64,000 nt of DNA. Source: Cyclonatronum proteinivorum (GTDB lineage Bacteria; Bacteroidota; Rhodothermia; Balneolales; Cyclonatronaceae). The DNA lies in the NCBI RefSeq assembly GCF_003353065.1, contig NZ_CP027806.1, forward strand, positions 1,691,353 to 1,755,352, read 5' to 3'. The position numbers were made by a program, and so were the translations under genes. Shown here piece by piece: positions 51,955 to 62,075 of this stretch. The first letter of the stretch is position 1; each line of letters opens with the position of its first letter. The notes below the pieces were generated by a model. The model was not told where the DNA came from. It saw only the letters and a list, made by a program, of their open reading frames with translations, and made no database searches.

Positions 51955-54231
51955 ATGGTTGAGAATCAAGACCTGAGTCAGGAAAATCTCGAAAAACGTA
52001 CGGTAAAGGAACTTCAGGAATTAGCGAAGTCCATGGGTTTGAAATCCGTAACGGGAATTACGAAACAGAAACTGGTGTCGAAAATACAGCGGCATATCAG
52101 CAGCGGGGAAGCAGAAGCAGCGCGGGGACCCGGCAAGTACTGGCTGTCTGCAAAGGATGTCTTCAAAGACGCGCCCAAGCCGCCAGCTAAAAAGAGGCGG
52201 GGAACTGCTAAAGAGGCAGCCGATCCGGATTTGTTTTCGGAGGCTTCTGATGAAAAAAAACAGAGCACATCCGGCACCCCATCGGGACCCAAAAGCAGGT
52301 CAAAGTCTGGTTCCGGTACCGGTAAGAAAGCCGAAGATCAGGAAGCAAAGGTGCAGACAAGCCGGTTGAGTGGTGATTTTCTGCAGCGAAAAATTCAGGA
52401 CGATAAGGATTCCATTTCAGAAAAAACCTTGCTGCACAGCCGGAAGCAGTCGGCGTCTCAGGCTGAGCCTGCGACAGAAGGGAAGCCGCTCCCGAAGGAG
52501 CTGCGTACCATGAGCCGGGAGGAAGAGCTCAAGCTTGAGCGCGAGATTCTCGAAGCCAAAGCCCGCAAGCAAAGCGGGGGCAAAGGCAGCGAAACCGACG
52601 GAAGCACTGACAGCAAGGGCGGGAACAACCGTCAGCAAAATAAAAGCTACGAGGCGGGGCAAAAGCAGCCACAGGATTCGCGCAGCAATGCGCGCGGTCA
52701 GCGGCCGTCCCAAAATAAACAGCAGCAAAACAAGGAGGCCGACTCATCCCGGTCACAAGCTGACAGGAACCAAAACAAGAATCAGAATCAGGGACAAGGC
52801 CAGAGCCAGAGCCAGAATAAGGATCAGCAGCGTCAGGGGGCGTCCGGTTCAGGCGGGAAGGGGCAGCAGTCACAGGCCGCGGGTTCAAAATCCGGTGGCG
52901 GCAGGCAGCAGCAGTCGGGTGAGGCCGCGCAGAAAAAGGAAGCTTCGGGCAATAAGCCTTCACCGAAGCAGCAGCAAAACCAGCAGCAGTCGCAGCAACA
53001 GTCGGGTAAGGCAGATCAGGGGAAACAGCGCGGTAACAGTGAGGACGATTATTCGGATTTGCCCGAATCGGACGCTGCAACCCTTGCCGAACATATCGAA
53101 ATTATAACGCCACAGCTTGGCGGGTACTTGGTCAATGAAGGCACGCTTGAGATTCTGCCCGAGGGCTATGGTTTCCTGCGTTCGCCCAATTACAATTACC
53201 TGGCGAGTCCCGATGATATTTACGTATCCCCATCGCAAATTAAGCGGTTTGCGCTGCGTCAGGGCGATACGGTTGTTGGCATTATCCGCCCGCCTAAGGT
53301 TGGGGAGCGGTATTTCGCGCTTCTGCGGGTTGACGGAATCAACGGCAAAATTCCGCGCAATATGGACGAGCGCCCTGATTTTGACGAGCTTCTGCCGGTG
53401 TATCCGAATCAGCGGCTTAAGCTGGAAACATCTCCGTTTCAGTACACGACCCGGATGATGGATCTGTTTTGCCCGCTGGGTAAGGGGCAGCGCGGACTCA
53501 TCGTGGCGCAGCCCAAAACCGGGAAGACGTCGATTTTGCGCATGGCCGCCAACGCGATTGCGCAGAACAACCCGGAGGCACAGATCATTATTTTGCTGAT
53601 TGATGAGCGTCCGGAAGAAGTGACGGAAATGGACCGCAATGTTGCAAGTGCGGAGGTTGTCGCGTCCACTTTTGATATGAAGCCCGAGAATCACATCGCG
53701 CTTGCAGAGCTTGTGTTTGAAAAAGCCAAGCGCCTTGTGGAAAGCGGAAATGACGTGGTTATTCTGATGGATTCGCTCACCCGCCTTGCCCGTGCCTACA
53801 ATATTGCGACCAATTCGGGCCGCACCATGAGCGGCGGCGTGGACTCCGAGGCCCTTAAAAAGCCACGGAAACTCTTCAGTCTTGCCCGAAACATCGAAAA
53901 CGGCGGCAGTCTGACCATTCTGGCAACCGCCCTTGTAAACACCGGTTCCCGTATGGACGACGTGATTTTCGAGGAGTTCAAAGGCACCGGTAACATGGAA
54001 ATGGTGCTGGAACGCCGGATTTCGGAACAGCGGGTGTACCCTGCCATTGATGTGTTCAAAAGCGGTACCCGGAAGGAAGAGCTTTTTGTTCGTGATGATG
54101 AGCGGCAGAAGGTCGTATTGCTGCGCCGTTTCCTGTCCAACATGTCGCCGCTTGAATCGGTGGAGTTTATGCTGGATAAAATCAGGGGCACGCGCAACAA
54201 TCAGGAGTTTCTGATTTCGATGAATCAGTAG
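51955..54231 (+). CDS. rho: Transcription termination factor Rho with long disordered insert
   Basis: The 758 residues are far longer than the ~420 of E. coli Rho. A Rho_N helix domain (about 5-50) is followed by about 320 residues of Gln/Asn/Ser/Gly/Lys-rich disorder. The RNA-binding cold-shock-like domain comes next (about 385-450, [14 protein letters not shown]). The RecA-like ATPase has Walker [10 protein letters not shown], Walker [17 protein letters not shown], and [15 protein letters not shown] of the Q/R-loop region. The ATPase is complete, so termination activity is expected. Long inserts of this kind are known in Bacteroidota Rho and can drive phase separation. Confidence 0.96.
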   Translation: MVENQDLSQENLEKRTVKELQELAKSMGLKSVTGITKQKLVSKIQRHISSGEAEAARGPGKYWLSAKDVFKDAPKPPAKKRRGTAKEAADPDLFSEASDEKKQSTSGTPSGPKSRSKSGSGTGKKAEDQEAKVQTSRLSGDFLQRKIQDDKDSISEKTLLHSRKQSASQAEPATEGKPLPKELRTMSREEELKLEREILEAKARKQSGGKGSETDGSTDSKGGNNRQQNKSYEAGQKQPQDSRSNARGQRPSQNKQQQNKEADSSRSQADRNQNKNQNQGQGQSQSQNKDQQRQGASGSGGKGQQSQAAGSKSGGGRQQQSGEAAQKKEASGNKPSPKQQQNQQQSQQQSGKADQGKQRGNSEDDYSDLPESDAATLAEHIEIITPQLGGYLVNEGTLEILPEGYGFLRSPNYNYLASPDDIYVSPSQIKRFALRQGDTVVGIIRPPKVGERYFALLRVDGINGKIPRNMDERPDFDELLPVYPNQRLKLETSPFQYTTRMMDLFCPLGKGQRGLIVAQPKTGKTSILRMAANAIAQNNPEAQIIILLIDERPEEVTEMDRNVASAEVVASTFDMKPENHIALAELVFEKAKRLVESGNDVVILMDSLTRLARAYNIATNSGRTMSGGVDSEALKKPRKLFSLARNIENGGSLTILATALVNTGSRMDDVIFEEFKGTGNMEMVLERRISEQRVYPAIDVFKSGTRKEELFVRDDERQKVVLLRRFLSNMSPLESVEFMLDKIRGTRNNQEFLISMNQ

Positions 54232-54279
54232 GCTGTGTCAGCGATCTTTTTTTTGGAGGGATGATGGTTGGATAGGCCT

Positions 54280-54371
54280 GCCAAAAAGCAAGGGGCTCAT
54301 CTTAGGTTTGGGGTTTTTCAATCTGCCACGAAAGACCGTGATGTTCACGGAGTTTCCCCCAAATAAAAAAA
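54280..54371 (+). repeat. Dispersed ~95-bp repeat, copy C
   Basis: Landmarks: CCAAAAAGCAAGGGGCTC, TTAGGTTTGGGGTTTTTC, AATCTGCCACGAAAG, CCGTGATGTTCACGG (a small hairpin) and AGTTTCCCCCAAATAAAAAA. It lies in the convergent gap between rho and sppA. Confidence 0.82.
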
Positions 54372-54450
54372 GCCCCCAAAATGCCTGCCAAAGCCTTGTT
54401 CAGGCTGACCCTGATTTTGGTGCTTACTGGAAAGTTTGAATTGAACTGAT

Positions 54451-54493
54451 AAAAAAACGCCCGTCCGGTTTTGAAGCCGGGCGGGCGTTTTTT
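54451..54493 (-). terminator. Rho-independent terminator of sppA
   Basis: AAAAAAACGCCCG and CGGGCGTTTTTT arms, with an inner CCGG/CCGG pairing, form a strong hairpin. It is 22 bases beyond the sppA stop on the minus strand, and its symmetric tracts could also serve rho. Confidence 0.9.
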
Positions 54494-54514
54494 GTGCAAG
54501 GGGGTTTTGGGGAT

Positions 54515-56305
54515 TTATTTCACTTCAAGCTGCCAGGGGAGGAGGGCCCATGCATGCGGTCGGGCGGAGGTTTCGGCCATGTGGCGGATGAAGCTCATTT
54601 CTTCGTACATCGGGATGTTGCGGCTGAAGATATTGCGGACGCTGACTTCGGAGCGGCTTGCGAGGGTTTCGAGGAAGCTTTGGTCGCGCGGCAGCTCGCG
54701 TACGCTCCATGCGGTGAGGCCGGCTTTATCGGCGGCGAACTGTATGGCCATGTCGAGACCGCCTACCGCGTCGATGAGACCGGCATTGCGGGCGTCTTCA
54801 CCGCTCCAGACGCGGCCCTGTGCTACTTCGTGAATGTCTTCGACGCTCATACCGCGGCTTTCTGATACGCGGGCGAGGAATTTGTCGTAGGCGTCATCGA
54901 TGAAGAAACTGAAGGCGTCACGCTGCGAAGCGCTGAGCGGGCGGGTCGGGCTGAGCCAGTTTGCGTTGTCATGGAAGCGGATTTCGTCGTAGTCGAGTTT
55001 GAGGCGGTCTTCGAGCAGGCGTGTTGCGTCGAAGCGCAGGCCAATGACGCCAATGGAGCCGGTGATGGTTGTGCGGTCGGCTACGATGGTTTCAGCGGCC
55101 ATGGCGATGTAGTATCCGCCGGAGGCTGCGACGGCACCCATGGAAGCGACAACCGGCTTTTGTTCGCGGGCTTCCTGAATAAGCTGCCAAATGGCGTCGG
55201 AGGTTGCCGCGGAACCGCCGGGGCTGTTGATCCGCACAACGATTGCTTTCACATTGTTGTCGTTGAGGGCGCGGTTGAGGGAGCGCTGGAAGTTATCGAC
55301 GTTGATGGTCTGTTCGCTGCCGAAGGCAAAGGGATCGTCGGTGCCGGGCATGATGGCGCCGTTGGCATAAATAACGGCAACCGCTTCACGGGGGGCACGC
55401 TCAAGGCCTGCGGACCGCTCGCTTACGCGCTCATACCGGCGGCTGGATATGCGGTTGAGGTCGTCGCCTTCATCAAGCCCAATACGGGATTTAATGCGGG
55501 CTTCAAGCTCGGAGGGGAATACGATGGCGTCGATGAGGCCGCGTTCTGCGTAGTATTCAATATCAAGCCTGGGAGGCTGATTCATCATTTGGGTAACTTC
55601 ACTGCGGCTCATGCCGGTGCGCTCTGCAACGGCTTGCTCGAGCTCATCGGTGATGTGGCTGAAGATGGCGGTGAGCTGTTCGCGGTCTTCTGCCGAGAAG
55701 TTGGTGCGCTGAAACATGTCGCCCGCTGACTTGTAGGCGCCCTGATGAATGACTTCGGCTTCGACACCGATTTCGTCGAGCATGGATTTCAGGAACATGC
55801 CTTCAAGTACAAGGCCGTCAAATTGCGTGAGGCTCATCGGCGGGGCAAAAATAGAATCGGCCGCACTTGCGAGGTAGAAGCCCTGTTCGTTGAGGCCGAG
55901 GTCGTTGGTTGTGGCGTAGATGAATTTGCCGGACTCTTCCCGGAAGTTTATCATGGCACGGCGCAGGTGCTGCAGGGTTGGCCATGAGGTTGCCACAAAA
56001 TCAACTTCGAGCAATATGCCTTCGATGTTTTCATCGGCGGCGGCTTTACGCAGGTTGTTTTCAAAACTGCGAACGGAGAAGGCGCCGGGGGAACCGGAGG
56101 CGAAGAACTGTTCGAAGGGATCACTTGATGTGCGCTCCGCAATACCGCCGGAGGCTTTCATGAAGAGGACGGTGTTTGGACTTACCTTTGGTTCGGGATC
56201 GCTTGAGGTTGCGACAAATAAAATGAAGAGGAAAAAGAAAAATAGAACAAAGACCATGATGAAGCCGATGGCCGATGCAAATACCTGTTTTATAAAATCG
56301 ATCAT
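54515..56305 (-). CDS. sppA: Signal peptide peptidase SppA, 67K type
   Basis: The 596-residue protein has one N-terminal membrane anchor (about 8-31) and two tandem S49 domains. The catalytic Lys192 lies in HQGAYKSAGDMF of the first half, and the nucleophile Ser395 lies in SMGAVAASGGYYIAMAAE of the second. This split Lys/Ser dyad is typical of the long, Proteobacteria-like SppA, which degrades cleaved signal peptides in the membrane. The gene converges on rho. Confidence 0.95.
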   Translation of the reverse strand: MIDFIKQVFASAIGFIMVFVLFFFFLFILFVATSSDPEPKVSPNTVLFMKASGGIAERTSSDPFEQFFASGSPGAFSVRSFENNLRKAAADENIEGILLEVDFVATSWPTLQHLRRAMINFREESGKFIYATTNDLGLNEQGFYLASAADSIFAPPMSLTQFDGLVLEGMFLKSMLDEIGVEAEVIHQGAYKSAGDMFQRTNFSAEDREQLTAIFSHITDELEQAVAERTGMSRSEVTQMMNQPPRLDIEYYAERGLIDAIVFPSELEARIKSRIGLDEGDDLNRISSRRYERVSERSAGLERAPREAVAVIYANGAIMPGTDDPFAFGSEQTINVDNFQRSLNRALNDNNVKAIVVRINSPGGSAATSDAIWQLIQEAREQKPVVASMGAVAASGGYYIAMAAETIVADRTTITGSIGVIGLRFDATRLLEDRLKLDYDEIRFHDNANWLSPTRPLSASQRDAFSFFIDDAYDKFLARVSESRGMSVEDIHEVAQGRVWSGEDARNAGLIDAVGGLDMAIQFAADKAGLTAWSVRELPRDQSFLETLASRSEVSVRNIFSRNIPMYEEMSFIRHMAETSARPHAWALLPWQLEVK

Positions 56306-56602
56306 GAGTGATGTGAAGTGCGTTTTTATGAGTTTTTGTGGTATGTTAATTTAGGGATAAAATCACCAAACTGTCATACGTGTTCTCTTCGCATTGTTGC
56401 AGGCTAATTTCAAAAAGAGGAAGGCATTCGTGGTTTGCTGTTGGCCGCATGCCTTAGAAAATGTGCCGGATTGGCTTTCAGGTTTAGTATCTTCAACAGC
56501 CGCGCTGAATGAAGCCGGGATACAGCATGTTTACTCCGCAATCCTAAGCCTGCAAGGCAGGTTCATTTGTCCGCACTTCCAATTTTAACCGCATATTTTT
56601 TA

Positions 56603-58204
56603 ATGAGCAAAACCTACGACGCTATCGTCATCGGATCCGGTCATAATGGCCTTACAACAGCTTGCTACCTTGCCAAAGCCGGCTACGCTGTGCTTGTACT
56701 TGAACGCCGTGACACGATAGGCGGGGCGGTATGCACCGAAACCATGTTTAAAAGTGAAGCCTATCCTGAGGGCTTCCGCATGGATGTGGGCTCATCCGCA
56801 CATTTCATGATTCACCAAACCCCTGTTATTCAGGATCTCGAGCTGGAGAAATACGGTCTCGAGTATATTGAGATGGATCCTTTCATGTCGTTTCCGGTGC
56901 CCGGTGAACAAAAAGTAATTCACTTCCATCGCAGCATTGAGCAAACCATGGCGTCCATTGCGCAGGTTTCCGAAGAAGACGCCCGCTCCTATAAGGAGTT
57001 TATTGAATTTTGGAAGCGTATTAACCGGGGCGTGCTCAAAACCTTTCTGGTGCCCCCGACAACTGGTAACATTTTCAGTGAAATGGCCCGCGGACAAATC
57101 CGTGACGGCAGCATGTTTGCCAAAGGGGAACAGGTGACCGGGCTTCAGCAAATCTTTGCAAGCTATGAACAGGTCGTAAACCGCTATTTCAAAAATGAGC
57201 ACGTGAAAACGGCGCTTATCTGGATGGCCGCGCAGTCTGGTCCGCCACCGGATCAAAGTGCGACGGGTCCGTTTGTTGGCTGGCAGGCTATGCTGCATGA
57301 AAGCGGCGGCAAGCGTCCCCGGGGCGGCAGCGGCATGCTTACGCAGGCGATGGCGCAAATGCTGAAAGCCCACGGAGGCGAAATCAGGTCTGATTCCCCC
57401 GTTGAACAGATTCTGGTTTCCGGCAAGCGTGCGTATGGCGTTCGCGTAAAAGGAGGCGAAGAATATCTGAGCCGGGTCGTGATTTCCAACGCGCATGTGC
57501 AAACGACTATGCTCAACATGGTGGGTCCGGAACACCTGGAAGCCAACGCGTTCCGGAATGTCGAAAACATCAATGTGGGCAACGGCTTTGGTATGGTTAT
57601 CCGCTGTGCGGTAAAAGAGTTGCCGAAATATACAAGCTGCCCAGACGACCCGTATGTGCACAACGGCCTGCAGTTGCTCTGTCCGGATATGGCGTACATG
57701 AAGCGGGCCATCGGCAACTATTACAAAGGACTGCCGCCTGAGAAGCCTGCGGTCGTAGCCATGACTTTCTCCAACATCGACAGCACGTTGGCACCTGAGG
57801 GCGCGCACACGCTCTTCCTGTGGGCACAGTGGCACCCGTACGAGCTGCAAAACGATCTCGAATGGGACCGGATCAGGGTTGAGGAGGCGCAAAAGATTTA
57901 CGATGTGGTTGTTGATTATGCGCCGAATATGAAGGATAAGCTCATTGACTGGTACATTCAGACCCCGCTGGATATTGAGCGGAAACACGGCCTTCTGAAA
58001 GGCAATGTGATGCATGTCGAAATGACCTTCGATCAGATGTTCATGTTCCGTCCTACGCCTGAGCTGAGCCGCTACGAAACCCCCATCCGCAATCTTTATC
58101 TGTCGAGTGCTTCCTGCCATCCCGGAGGCGGCGTGTTTGCTGCCGCGGGACATAATGCAGCGCAGGTTGTGCTGAAGGCGCTTAAAAAGAAAAAGTGGTT
58201 TTAG
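56603..58204 (+). CDS. Phytoene desaturase/CrtO-like FAD oxidoreductase
   Basis: The ATG at 56603 was chosen because the FAD motif begins six residues on (YDAIVIGSGHNGLTTACYL). The 533-residue protein has VLERRDTIGGAVCTE (the GG motif after the Rossmann fold) and a C-terminal NLYLSSASCHPGGGVFAAAGHNAA cofactor-closing segment. The family includes carotenoid desaturases and ketolases, and many uncharacterised NAD(P)/FAD oxidoreductases. No carotenoid gene is nearby, so the substrate is open. It is followed 40 bases on by the M50 protease gene. Confidence 0.88.
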   Translation: MSKTYDAIVIGSGHNGLTTACYLAKAGYAVLVLERRDTIGGAVCTETMFKSEAYPEGFRMDVGSSAHFMIHQTPVIQDLELEKYGLEYIEMDPFMSFPVPGEQKVIHFHRSIEQTMASIAQVSEEDARSYKEFIEFWKRINRGVLKTFLVPPTTGNIFSEMARGQIRDGSMFAKGEQVTGLQQIFASYEQVVNRYFKNEHVKTALIWMAAQSGPPPDQSATGPFVGWQAMLHESGGKRPRGGSGMLTQAMAQMLKAHGGEIRSDSPVEQILVSGKRAYGVRVKGGEEYLSRVVISNAHVQTTMLNMVGPEHLEANAFRNVENINVGNGFGMVIRCAVKELPKYTSCPDDPYVHNGLQLLCPDMAYMKRAIGNYYKGLPPEKPAVVAMTFSNIDSTLAPEGAHTLFLWAQWHPYELQNDLEWDRIRVEEAQKIYDVVVDYAPNMKDKLIDWYIQTPLDIERKHGLLKGNVMHVEMTFDQMFMFRPTPELSRYETPIRNLYLSSASCHPGGGVFAAAGHNAAQVVLKALKKKKWF

Positions 58205-58244
58205 AAAAAGCCCTGCCAAGGTCCACGCCTGTAGAACTCTGAAG

Positions 58245-59387
58245 ATGAACATCAGCTCCGCATTTTATGACTTTCGCAACCGCAATGTTCAGATCAGCCG
58301 GTGGAGGCTTAGCATTGATCCGCTGTTGCCGCTTGTGTTGCTCTTGCTGGCCTGGGCGCTGAGTTCGCGCTATTACCCGGAAATGCTGTATCTGTCGGCA
58401 GCCTGGAAATACTGGATGCTTGGCGGGCTCACAGCGGTTTTCATCACGGTATCCATCCTGATCCATGAGCTGGGGCATAGTAGCGTAGCGCGCGCCCTGA
58501 ATATTCCGATCGAGCGCATACATCTGTATCTGTTCGGCGGAATGGCGGAGCTGCAGCACAGGCCGCATGCTGCGCGTCAGGAGTTCTGGATAGCCCTTGC
58601 CGGGCCGATGGCTTCCCTGGGTGTGGCATTGTTTTCCTGGGTGATGTACGCCCTGGTTCTGGACCCAACCTTTATGGCGTGGTATTTTTTCCGGTTTCTG
58701 GCGCTCATCAACCTGCTTATTGCGCTGTTTAACCTGCTTCCCATTTTTCCTTTGGATGGCGGTCGCCTGCTGCGTTCCGTAATCTGGGCCGTAAACGGCA
58801 ACTACCTGCGGGCTTCATGGCTGACCAAGCGGGCGGGCAGCTTTATCGCCGGCCTGTTGCTGCTGCTTGCTTTGGCCGATTACACCTGGCTGCAGTCCGA
58901 CTACGTAATTTTTAGCGGCATTCTGGCCCTTTACATGATGTACACCTGGTACAGCGGCCGGTATGAACTCAACTATATGCCCAGCGCCGGGGATCTCATT
59001 CGTCCGGCACCGGAAGCTGAAACGACGCAGGCGCTGGTAGAACAGCTAATGCCCCCCCGCGAACAGCTGCTGAAGCGCTGCATTTTTCCGGTGCTTGAAC
59101 ATGGTGAGCCCTACGAGCGGCTCATAATTGAAGGTAAGGTTCTGAATAGCGCGGCGGATGACATCAGTCAGCTCCCGGCAAAGCCCGCTGTAACCGGTGA
59201 TTTTATTGACCTGGATGAACCCAACAGCTGGTCATCTTCCGTTGTGTACAACGCAGAGTGGATTCCGGTCTATCATAGCGGGCGTGTGGTAGGTATGTGC
59301 GACGCCAAAGAACTCCGGTTTTGGCTTCAGCAAAATGAAAACGCCATTCATCTGTGGCTGCCGCGAACAGGCAAAGGGATCACTTAA
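58245..59387 (+). CDS. Site-2-protease-like M50 zinc metalloprotease with CBS region
   Basis: The 380-residue protein has five or six membrane helices. The zinc motif HELGH (74-78, ILIHELGHSSVA) lies in one helix, and the third ligand motif LPIFPLDGGRLLRS lies near 165-178. A C-terminal soluble part (about 250-380) looks like a CBS-domain pair. This is the layout of Rip3-type intramembrane proteases, which cut membrane-bound anti-sigma factors or similar substrates. The substrate cannot be inferred. Confidence 0.9.
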   Translation: MNISSAFYDFRNRNVQISRWRLSIDPLLPLVLLLLAWALSSRYYPEMLYLSAAWKYWMLGGLTAVFITVSILIHELGHSSVARALNIPIERIHLYLFGGMAELQHRPHAARQEFWIALAGPMASLGVALFSWVMYALVLDPTFMAWYFFRFLALINLLIALFNLLPIFPLDGGRLLRSVIWAVNGNYLRASWLTKRAGSFIAGLLLLLALADYTWLQSDYVIFSGILALYMMYTWYSGRYELNYMPSAGDLIRPAPEAETTQALVEQLMPPREQLLKRCIFPVLEHGEPYERLIIEGKVLNSAADDISQLPAKPAVTGDFIDLDEPNSWSSSVVYNAEWIPVYHSGRVVGMCDAKELRFWLQQNENAIHLWLPRTGKGIT

Positions 59388-59405
59388 TGTCACCTGCGAG
59401 CTTAG

Positions 59406-59631
59406 CCCGCATTATTCACAATTAAACAGAATTCATTAGCTAAATGTAAGTTTAATTTCGACTTAGTAAAAAAAAGTGGTAGCCCAAATTTGGGTGTGGT
59501 TTAAAGACTGCGAAATTTCCTCGCTGGCTACGTTGAAGCTGAAAACTCATGCTCAGGGTACTTGGGTACCTTTCCGCTGAGTTTTCAGCTTCGCCTTGCC
59601 AGCAAGAAAATTTCTTGGTGAATAATGCGGG
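59406..59631 (-). mobile_element. 226-bp MITE, copy 3 (inverted)
   Basis: It has the same ends and length as copies 1 and 2 but lies in the opposite orientation. The flanking duplication is TTAG (59402-59405 and 59632-59635). It sits 18 bases after the M50 protease stop and upstream of alr, where its hairpin might end the transcript. Confidence 0.9.
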
Positions 59632-59781
59632 TTAGATAGAAGAAGCTGTTCGGCATACAAAAACATGAATAGCTATGATTTCACGTGATTCATCCTGCTT
59701 AATTTGCTACATTAATTTTTTAAGACTACAGACTTAACCGGTATAAGCAAGCTTCCCCATTACAGAAAATCTGCAGACGGA

Positions 59782-60882
59782 ATGTTAAACAGCACCAAAA
59801 CAATAACGGCCAAAGATGTTGCGACTTCCTATGTGGAAGTCAGCAAAAGTGCGTTGCAGCAAAATGTTCGTACCCTGACTGAACTTGCCGGTGACAGGAT
59901 TAAAACCATGGCCATTGTAAAAGCAAATGCCTATGGACACGGTGCTGCCATTGTAGCCGAAGCCCTGGAAGGAAAGGTGACAGCACTCGGGGTTGCAACG
60001 GTTGAGGAAGCGATCAACCTTCGTAAATCGGGTATCATTGCTCCTATTCTCGTTTTTGCCCCGGTAAGGAAAGAAACCGTGGGCGATTATAAATCCTTTA
60101 ACCTTGTTGCTACCGTCGGCTCTTTTGAAGAGCTGGGCATGATTACTCCTTCGATGTCATTTCACCTGGAGTTTGATACCGGTATGGGGCGACTGGGTTT
60201 TTATCCGGAAGACTGGCCGGAAATACGGGATTTTGTGACGGCGAATATGCTCAAGCCTTCCGGTATCATGACGCACTTTGCCTGTGCTGATTCACCCAGC
60301 CATCCCATGACCATCCGGCAAAATGCTGCCTTTGAAGACCTTCTCCGAACGATGGACACCTTTACGAGAGGAAAAGTCATCCATGCGTCAAACTCGGGAG
60401 GATTACTTTTTTATCCGCAGGCCCGATATAGCATGGTTCGCTTCGGCCTGAGTTTGTACGGCTATTCCCCTTCTCCCACCTACGCACTTCCGGGCCTTAA
60501 GCCGGTGTTAAGCTGGAAGACCCGTATTTGTGCAAGCCGTGCCATTCATGCCGGTGCTACCGTCAGCTACGAGGCCACATGGTCCGCACCCGAAGACGGC
60601 TGGCTGCTGGTGCTGCCCGTTGGCTACGCAGACGGCATTCCGCGCGCGCTCAGCAATCAGATTGTTATGCGCTGTAACGGGCAGCTATTACCACAGGCAG
60701 GTACTGTGACCATGGATTACACCATGCTTTTTTGCCGTAATTACATCGGGCCTGGAACAGAAGTAACCATATTGGGAGATGAAGCCATGACCGCCGATCA
60801 ATGGGCCACGCTCACCGATACCATCCCCTACGAAACCCTGTGCGGCATACATGCCAAAATCGAACGCCGGCTTGTGGTGTAA
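59782..60882 (+). CDS. alr: Alanine racemase
   Basis: The 366-residue protein has the pyridoxal-phosphate Lys47 in MAIVKANAYGHGA and the opposite-face catalytic Tyr in VSYEATW. The substrate-binding VGYADGIPRALSN segment is also present. It interconverts L- and D-alanine for peptidoglycan in the cytoplasm. It is a standalone gene of usual length. Confidence 0.96.
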   Translation: MLNSTKTITAKDVATSYVEVSKSALQQNVRTLTELAGDRIKTMAIVKANAYGHGAAIVAEALEGKVTALGVATVEEAINLRKSGIIAPILVFAPVRKETVGDYKSFNLVATVGSFEELGMITPSMSFHLEFDTGMGRLGFYPEDWPEIRDFVTANMLKPSGIMTHFACADSPSHPMTIRQNAAFEDLLRTMDTFTRGKVIHASNSGGLLFYPQARYSMVRFGLSLYGYSPSPTYALPGLKPVLSWKTRICASRAIHAGATVSYEATWSAPEDGWLLVLPVGYADGIPRALSNQIVMRCNGQLLPQAGTVTMDYTMLFCRNYIGPGTEVTILGDEAMTADQWATLTDTIPYETLCGIHAKIERRLVV

Positions 60883-61019
60883 TGCGGTCTGTTTCAGCTG
60901 AAATGCACTGCACCTTTTTTGCTATTTTGGGAATCTGATCCAATCCTTGTTCATGGTCTTCACAGAAAAAGACAAAAACCCACCTTCCCAAAATAAGCTT
61001 TAGCATTAAGAACGTATCC

Positions 61020-62075
61020 ATGCATTCTGAAAACCCCCATTCAGCTGACCCTGATGTTATAGACGCAGTAATTATGTGGGTTGACGGAAATGATCCTGCA
61101 CATGCCGGGAAGCGGAAAAAATACGCGGGACTTGAAGAAGAAGCTGGCAGCACGCTCCCCACGGGTGGGGATAAAACGAGATTTGTTGAAAATGGTGAGC
61201 TGCTGTACTGCATTAAATCAATCCGCACCTTTGCACCGTGGATACGAACCATATACCTGGTAACCGATCAGCAAAAGCCGCACTTTGCAGACGACGCCTG
61301 GCTCGACCGCCACCAAGTGAAGATTACCGATCATACCGAAATCTTTCGGGGCTATGAGCGAGTCCTGCCGACCTTCAACACCCGGACGATAGAAAGCATG
61401 TTGTGGCGCATTCCGGGGCTTGCGGAGCGGTTTATTTACTTCAATGACGACTTCATCCTTACCCGACCGGTTTTCCCCGCTGACTTCTTCACGGATGACG
61501 GAGTCGTGCTGCGGGGGCGGTGGAAAAAACAGGCGCACTACGGCAAAGGGCGGATTGCTCTGAATAACCTGATGAGCAAAGCCGTGCGAAAAGTGCTGGG
61601 CATCACCCGGTCCATGCACCTGCTGCTGCAAATCAACTCGGCGCGAAAAGCCGGATTCCAAAAAAAATACTACCGGGCACCGCACGTACCGCACCCCATG
61701 CAGCGAGCGATCCTGGAAAAATGGTTTGCGGAACATCCGGATGAGCTGGAACGCAATATTTCCTGGCGGTTCCGGAACATGCAACAGTTCTCCGCCATCT
61801 TTCTGGCCAATCATCTCGAAATCGCTGCCGGCAACGCGCGCTTTTCGGATGAAGACGATCATCTCATGCTCAACGGGGAAACAGACTTTTCGCGAAGTTT
61901 CGGCAAAAAGCTCCGGCGAATCCGACAGGCTGAAGTGCGCTTTATCTGTATTCAGGCCATGGAGAAACTACATCCTGATCATCGAAGCGAACTCGAAATC
62001 GTGCTGAGTCAGCTCACCGGCGCGCCCGATCCGCACCGTCATCCCTTAGCGAAACCGCAGCCGCATGTCAGCTAA
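61020..62075 (+). CDS. Stealth-family sugar-phosphate transferase
   Basis: The 351-residue protein has the Stealth CR1 motif DAVIMWVDGNDPAH and the CR2 block NGELLYCIKSIRTFAPWIRTIYLVTD. YFNDDFILTRPVFPADFF contains the conserved DD, and the final part has DHHMLNG-like residues (DDHLMLNGE). Stealth proteins move hexose-1-phosphate units to make phospho-linked capsule or exopolysaccharide. No other capsule gene is nearby. It overlaps the following membrane protein gene by 11 bases. Confidence 0.9.
   Translation: MHSENPHSADPDVIDAVIMWVDGNDPAHAGKRKKYAGLEEEAGSTLPTGGDKTRFVENGELLYCIKSIRTFAPWIRTIYLVTDQQKPHFADDAWLDRHQVKITDHTEIFRGYERVLPTFNTRTIESMLWRIPGLAERFIYFNDDFILTRPVFPADFFTDDGVVLRGRWKKQAHYGKGRIALNNLMSKAVRKVLGITRSMHLLLQINSARKAGFQKKYYRAPHVPHPMQRAILEKWFAEHPDELERNISWRFRNMQQFSAIFLANHLEIAAGNARFSDEDDHLMLNGETDFSRSFGKKLRRIRQAEVRFICIQAMEKLHPDHRSELEIVLSQLTGAPDPHRHPLAKPQPHVS

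Noticed and set aside
56792-58252. 486-residue minus-strand frame opposite the CrtI-like gene
   Set aside because: The plus-strand oxidoreductase has both FAD motifs; the antisense product has none.
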